A stretch of 64,000 nt of DNA, taken from positions 31,943,370 through 32,007,369 of the forward strand of contig NC_049904.1 of assembly GCF_001411555.2 (NCBI RefSeq), written 5' to 3'. Within the stretch, counting starts at the first letter, position 1; the number at the start of each line of letters is the position of its first letter. Below are positions 58,656-64,000 of this stretch, piece after piece. This DNA comes from Juglans regia (taxonomy: Eukaryota > Streptophyta > Magnoliopsida > Fagales > Juglandaceae). A program made the position numbers and the translations under genes. The notes beneath the pieces are model-generated. The model was not told the origin of the DNA. It ran no database searches and worked only from the letters and a program-made list of their open reading frames with translations.

Positions 58656-60784
58656 ACCTTCAGAAAATCTACAAAAACGAAAATGGGAATTAGAGTAGTT
58701 GAAGATGAAAAGTGAGAATTGAATTGTGTGCAGAGATATTTAGTAGCAGAGAAGCTTGAGGAAGCTTTGCTCCGATCCTGAATCTCCGAACCGCTTTTGA
58801 TCGTGTAAATGTAGAAATTTGGGCCAAGAGAATGAGGGAGAGAAATTGTGATGAAATTGAAGAAAGGTTTGGAGCAGCTGACGAGATTTTGTAACGCCAG
58901 AGACGCAGAAAGCAAGTAGGGTTTTTTTATTTAAACATTTTCGACCGTTGGAGCCGTCACCTTCAATAATTTTTGTTAGCCGCGTGTGAATATCAGCGGT
59001 TTGGAAATACATCTCATTTTAAAATTTTTATTTTATTTATTACATTTTATTTTAAACATAATTTAAATGAGTAAATATAAGTTTCAAATAGACAAATCTC
59101 ATATGCATCTTTTGTAAAAAAATAGGTCTCATTAATAAAAAATAATTTTTTTTATACTTTTTTAAGGTAGAATTTATTTTTTTATAAAGACTTATATAGA
59201 ATTTATCTATTTAGAACTTGTACAAATTATTTTTTAATTTAAATACAAACATTTTAAAACTCGCTAACAAAGGAATGGGCTGCTAAATATAGACCGTAGT
59301 AAGAATCCTTGGAAATTCTTGAAATATCAGGTCTCTTTTATTTTAATAACATAATAATATAACACAATTAAAATATTGAGTCTAAAATGTTTAGTTCTTT
59401 TATTTAGAAAACGGGTTTTCTGCATTTGAAGACCAAAATTTCTTATCAAATTCTAGATTATATCAACTTATATCATAAACATTTGTTTAGAAATATAATG
59501 TGAGAAATTCACTTTCTTTACTTTCATTTAATAGTCATTATATTTTCAAGTCAGTGTGTAGAGCATACTATTCGCATCACTTAAATTATAAAATTTGATT
59601 TGTAAGATCTAAAATTTAAAATTTATCTTCTAAATCAAATTATATCATGTAAATAGTATATAGTGTATAAACTTTATAATAACAATACTCTTTAAGAATT
59701 ATTCTATTTAATAGACTTTTTTTTTCGTCACTGCATATTAAGCGTCATTTTGAAGATTATACACACGCACACATTCCATTTCTTATCGTTTTCCTCTTGG
59801 TCGAACAACATCATACATTACTACTAAAATAAGAGGTCTACTGTTTTTGTAGACGTACCAAAAATACAATCACTGGTATCATCACGGTCATGTACATGTA
59901 ATATATTCGGACCTTAATTAATTTATACTGAGTCAGCAGGAGATAACCAGCCTAACATCAACTTGGTGTATGATATATGGAAAATGTTAGTGGAGCCCCT
60001 CAAACTTACTGCTCATGTATTTTAATTTTTTTAATTTATTATTTTTATTTAATGATTAATGAAGTGATTATTAGTAAAATTATATTTTTTTTAATGATTA
60101 AAAATGTTAAAAAAAATACTTTAAAAAAAATTTATAACTAGCACTACACCCAATGATAAACGTTGGGCGGCCTGCTAGCATGATATATATATGGGTGATG
60201 CTATTGTGTTGCTTGTGTATTATCACTCAATCTTACTGCTCATGCCATGTCCCATAATTATTAAAAAACAAAACACAAGAAACAAAACACGAAAGCGCCT
60301 AACATCTCGCTCCCTCCCTCACATTGTCGACCACTAGAAAATTACTCTGTGACTCAACAATAGGGAAATGTAGTCTTTAACAAGATCAAATTTTTGGTTT
60401 AATAATTTTTCGAGAATGAAATCCTCTAACTCAAGTGGTACACACTCAATACCAAATTGGAGGTTCATCCAACAACCCCCTTTGCCAAAATCTCGAGCCA
60501 CAACATCTTCCAATGACTGGTCCAACTTTGGCCTCAAGCTAAGGTACAAGATAATCTTTGTCCATACCTCCTCTAGCTCAAGCTCGGTTGTTACAGCTCA
60601 AAATCATGAAACCCCATAAAATTTCGGTTGAAGCAAAACAACAAAAGAACATAGATTTGACACAAAATCACATAGAAAATGAGATGGACAAGGAATCAGA
60701 TGGATTCCTGAAATTTCTTTAAGACTCTGAGGGCATGGGAGAAAGATGTTACTGTTGGCAGAGCTGTTGCCATTTTCAACCAAC

Positions 60785-60974
60785 TTTGTTTGGTTAGTTA
60801 ACTACTCTCAACTTATCTCAACTCATCATTACAATTTTTTCAAATTCCAACACAAAATATAATAAATAATTCAACTTTTTCAAATCTCAAAATAATAATA
60901 ATATTAAAAAATAATATTCTAATAATATTTTATTATCTCAACTCAACTCACTTCAACATCCAAACACAATCTTG
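60785..60974. repeat. GTTTGGATA-family MITE
   Basis: It runs from TTTGTTTGGTTAG to CATCCAAACACAATC with the well-preserved core TCATTACAATTTTTTCAAAT and ATATAATAAATAATTCAACT. No TAA duplication is visible. Confidence 0.65.
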
Positions 60975-61908
60975 ATTTCATTTTCTATATATTCAAATAT
61001 GGCCATTTGCTCTTGGGAAATTAAGAGGGAGAAAAATTATCTCATAAAATCAGAGACGGATAGAAGAAGAGATTATATGTGTGATCAAGGCATTGGTGAG
61101 TTGGCTAGCCATTCTTCTTCTTCTCTCTCCTTGAAAATTCGTTCCTGTAACAAATGGAGGAATTTCTTGCTTTCAAATGAAATCCCTCCCCTGAGTGTCA
61201 TTTCATTTTCATTTTCTTCTCCTTTTTTAAAATATAACTATGCAACGTAGCATTCCAAATAGCATGCCACGTAGAGGGCAAACCGAGCGGTCAATATGAG
61301 GCGACATATTAACATTTTTCATATATATATATATAATAAATATATATTTATATATATGCTGGGTTGAATCGTAGCGTATGGGTTTATTCTAGTGTTCTAG
61401 TATTTATCGAACAAGACGGACGTGCATATAACATCGATGTGACCTCGATGCTCTCGTTGTTAACAATCCTAAGCCAGAAAAAATAAAAGAATAAATATTG
61501 GGGAGTCATTATCCAAAAGCTCGAAACCGATAAAATGGTTTGTAGATGTATATTCACATAAAAATTCAAAGATTGTAGGGTTTTTTTTTTTATTATTAGG
61601 GCGAGGAAAAAACATCTTTACTCTTTAGATAAATTTATAAATTAAGTTTTATAATATTAATTGTTACATATATGAGTTTTTTTGGACAACATTAAATTGA
61701 TGTTTAATAAATATATTTAATTTAAAATAATAATATTTACATTTTTAGAATGTGTAAATCTTACATACTCGTTTTGAAAAAATAGTTAAATCTATAATTC
61801 ACATGAAAAAATTATTTTTTAATAATAAACTCTGTTTTTTTTTTTTACTTATCTAATATTACTCTTTAATTTATGTGTCTAATTCTCTTACTTAACGTTG
61901 GGTGGGTA

Positions 61909-62004
61909 CTGCCAAAAGCATATGGCCTGATCACATAATACTCAAATTTCTAAAATGGAAGTTTTGGGTTCAACCCCCTCCCTACTCAAGGAAAAAAAAA
62001 AAAT
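61909..62004 (+). mobile_element. SINE-like retroposon with A-tail and target duplications
   Basis: The 96-bp insert ends in a GGAAAAAAAAAAAAT tail. It is flanked by ACGTTGGGTGGGTA (61895-61908) and ACGTTGGGTTGGTA (62005-62018), a 14-bp duplication with one change. GGTTCAACCC (61967-61976) matches the pol III B-box well. TGGCCTGATCAC near 61924 is a poor A-box candidate at about the right distance. A tRNA-derived origin is inference. Confidence 0.55.
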
Positions 62005-62279
62005 ACGTTGGGTTGGTATTATATGATTAATTTACGTTGTGGTGGACAAAGGAAAAACCATGTTGGCGGGCGAGGTTGTGTCGTGGTAGCTGACCAATAA
62101 TCGGGGTGGCAACATATAATTTGGAGAGAACATTAATATAGTAGGTGGGATTACTGCATAATTTCAGACTTCGAGCTAAGAAGTTTGTAACTTCTATACA
62201 AATCTCGTTCAAAAGTAGTGGGCAGTACTTCTTCTAGACTTTGGACATTTTGCAAAACCATTGAGACTTTCTTTGAAGT

Positions 62280-62280
<1 letters not shown>

Positions 62281-62322
<42 letters not shown>
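62281..62322. repeat. AT microsatellite, about 21 units
   Basis: A perfect AT/TA run located about 120 bp upstream of the NLR fragment. A second AT run lies at about 63089-63117. Confidence 0.9.
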
Positions 62323-62325
<3 letters not shown>

Positions 62326-62445
62326 CAAAACAGGACACCCCCAATGAACTTATTTGTTTATTACTGGTTAGAATTTTTTGTTTTCTTTTTTTCACTTTTC
62401 TTTTTTTGGTAAGTAGAAAACAAACAAAAGAAAGAAAGAAAATAA

Positions 62446-62763
62446 ATGGAGATTGTGGTGTCGATTGTCAGAAAAATTGGAGAATACTTGGTTTCTCGTT
62501 TCGGAGAACAAGTTGGCTATCTAATTTCATACAAGAGGAACATAACGAAAGTAAAAGAGTATTATCAAACGCTACTTTCAAAGAAGGAGGCAGTGCAACA
62601 ATCTGTCGAAGGAGCCAATTAGAATCAAGAAGTAATCGCACATGAAGTTCAGACTTGGCAAACAAATGTGGACATAAGAATTGAAGATCTTCAGAAATTC
62701 CTTGAAGAATATGTTAAAGCTAATATGATGTGCTTGAATGGGTGGTGCCCAAATCTCCTTTGA
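62446..62763 (+). pseudogene. NLR (CNL class) coiled-coil fragment with internal stop
   Basis: The frame from ATG 62446 reads MEIVVSIVRKIGEYLVSRFG, then QVGYLISYKRNITKVKEYYQ and KKEAVQQSVEGAN. It meets TAG at codon 59 and continues in frame (NQEVIAHEVQTWQTNVD, FLEEYVKANMMCLNGWCPNL) to TGA at 62761-62763. This is the N-terminal CC domain of RPS2/RPS5-type CNL immune receptors. The homologous region stops at the CFNGxCPNL motif that normally leads to the NB-ARC domain, and no P-loop or LRR follows. It is either a dead fragment or a source of a 58-residue CC peptide. Confidence 0.85.
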
Positions 62764-64000
62764 AGTTTATGTAAAAAAATAAATAAATAATAATCTTGAT
62801 TTGTAAAAGGTTGTTTTTTTTTTTTTTTCCTTTAAGAATAAGGAGAGGTAAGGGCGACCAGCATAGCAATCCTCATTGAGCATAATCATAAGAGCCTCTC
62901 TCTGCTACGAAATGTTTGATTTGAGTCATAGCTACTGTCACAAGGGCGAGCTTATTACCACAACACCCCTAAAGTATCTAGCTGGTTCAATATCCATGTC
63001 ATGACCCAAAAGTCAAGGTTTACTATCACAAGTGGTTTCAATTTATGTCCTGACTTGAACTCTTGACCTCGAAGCCATAAAATATCAGCTTATATATATA
63101 TATATATATATATATATTTCTTTCATTGAACAAGAAGGATACGAGAGTGATAGGAGGCAATTTCTTTTAGAGTTCCGCTTCTAAGCAGTCCGACTGATTA
63201 TGTGCATATAACATCCTCCTTTTCATCTACTACCACGTCAGATATTTCACTAAACCAACAACAGACTCATTCACGTGGTATAACTCTCAAAATAGAACAG
63301 AAATATAGCAATATCAGTTCCACCATCCTCAATATCTTCTCCTATGCTGCCATCCTCCACGCTATGAGTTTCATCCTCCATGATAGAACCCACAATATTC
63401 CCTCCACATCAATCTCGAATCTGGAAGCCATTGCACACACATACATAGAGAGAAACTAGTGCACTATGTTTAGCCTTCGTTAACCCACCCAGCGAATAAC
63501 CACCATCATAACAACTCAAAGTCCCACCGTGTGTCACCACCCCTTGCCACAAAAAAATAAAATAAAATCGTTGCACCATGAGATGAAAATAGCCCAGACT
63601 CCGTGTCCCAACCACCCAACAAACCTCTGTTTTTGCTTTTTAAAAACATAGCACAATTTCTTCCCATGCACGACAATCTCGCAAGCTTCCTCTGCCATAA
63701 CGCCACCGTTACCTACAGCCCACAAGAAACCAACAACCCCATCGCAAGCTTTCTTTCTTCAATTTTCTCATACAAAAAAAAAAAAAAACACACACAATGG
63801 TGAGCACTCTATGAAAACCACACCACACCAAATGATTCCCACACACCACATATTTTCACGCACATGAAATCAAAAAAATGCTCAACTCAAATCTATAGGT
63901 TGCTCTCTTTGGCTCTTCCTTAAATCAAGAAGTTGGAGGATGAATGCGTGAGAATTTGAGAAAAATTGAAGGTAGAGACGGAAACCACAAAATATGATAT
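62764..64000. other. Repeat-like DNA at window end, no gene
   Basis: It contains poly-T at about 62813-62829, an AT microsatellite near 63100 and CA-rich sequence from 63200 on. Overlapping open frames at 63409-63803 on both strands have no recognisable domain. The CCATCCTC/CACACCAC-rich composition suggests an old LTR or transposon flank, but I cannot define ends. Confidence 0.35.

Larger units (their letters stand above)
58656..62445. other. Intergenic, repeat-rich DNA
   Basis: It holds the leader of the preceding minus-strand gene (to about 58915) and a fold-back repeat at about 59075-59235. A GTAATGCTAG-type repeat at about 59970-60185, a GTTTGGATA-family element at 60785-60974, a fold-back repeat at about 61650-61865 and the SINE-like insertion at 61909-62004 follow. 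An open frame at 60334-60549 (minus) resembles nothing I know. An AT microsatellite sits at about 62281-62322. Confidence 0.5.

Noticed and set aside
60334..60549. 71-codon minus-strand ORF (MYLSLRPKLDQSLEDVV)
   Set aside because: It looks somewhat protein-like but has no known match and sits among repeats; too weak to list as a gene.
1..64000. CRISPR arrays, operons, bacterial-type systems
   Set aside because: The DNA is plant nuclear with introns, plant transposons and plant gene families. The tandem repeats seen have no regular spacer arrangement.

Overview
The window looks like nuclear DNA of a woody dicot. Genes are split by short AT-rich introns, intergenic DNA is about 70-75% A+T, and many small non-autonomous transposons are present. 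The most frequent repeat, with TIRs near GTTTGGATA and TAA target duplications, is one I associate from memory with Fagales, especially walnut, hickory and pecan. I treat Juglandaceae as likely, not proven.

Layout: 1-4500 is repeat-rich DNA with a complete miniature LTR element (TRIM, 1459-1728) and two TAA-flanked MITEs. At 5354-7982 (+) is a ten-exon guanylate kinase gene. At 10022-13676 (-) is a five-coding-exon NF-YA transcription factor gene with a weak miR169-like site in its 3' UTR and a GC-rich, G-box/ABRE-containing block upstream. 15.1-18.4 kb holds MITEs and a second TRIM. 19.0-23.0 kb is a broken Ty1/copia element truncated in RNase H. 23-31 kb is gene-poor, with tandem repeats and a hAT-like element. 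At 32848-35061 (+) is an ankyrin/tandem CCCH zinc-finger gene of the OXS2/TZF7 type, with an upstream ORF that crosses its 5' UTR splice junction. 36-42 kb holds a promoter-plus-exon fragment of a ribosomal protein L22 gene (dead) and MITEs. At 42154-42360 (+) is a 68-residue hydrophobic protein gene. At 46402-52520 (+) is a fourteen-coding-exon GT47 gene, extensin arabinosyltransferase ExAD. At 54921-55754 (-) is an intronless DREB2F-type AP2/ERF gene. At 57541-58655 (-) is a four-exon gene for an uncharacterised acidic/basic plant protein. 59-64 kb is repeats, a SINE-like retroposon with 14-bp target duplications, and a CC-domain-only fragment of a plant NLR gene with an internal stop.

The genes do not form an operon-like system. 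They include one nucleotide-salvage enzyme, one Golgi cell-wall enzyme and three stress-linked transcription or RNA regulators. Four of them (guanylate kinase, OXS2-type TZF, ExAD, DREB2F) have Arabidopsis relatives that I recall as lying close together in two sister blocks (about At2g4188-At2g4190 and At3g5755-At3g5763), so the window appears to be a conserved rosid block expanded by transposons. I found no clear evidence of a wholly new system. The most checkable novelties are the splice-spanning uORF, the degraded miR169 site, the SINE-like insertion, the L22 fragment and the tandem duplications. Exon boundaries were set by hand from GT/AG sites, frame continuity and family knowledge.
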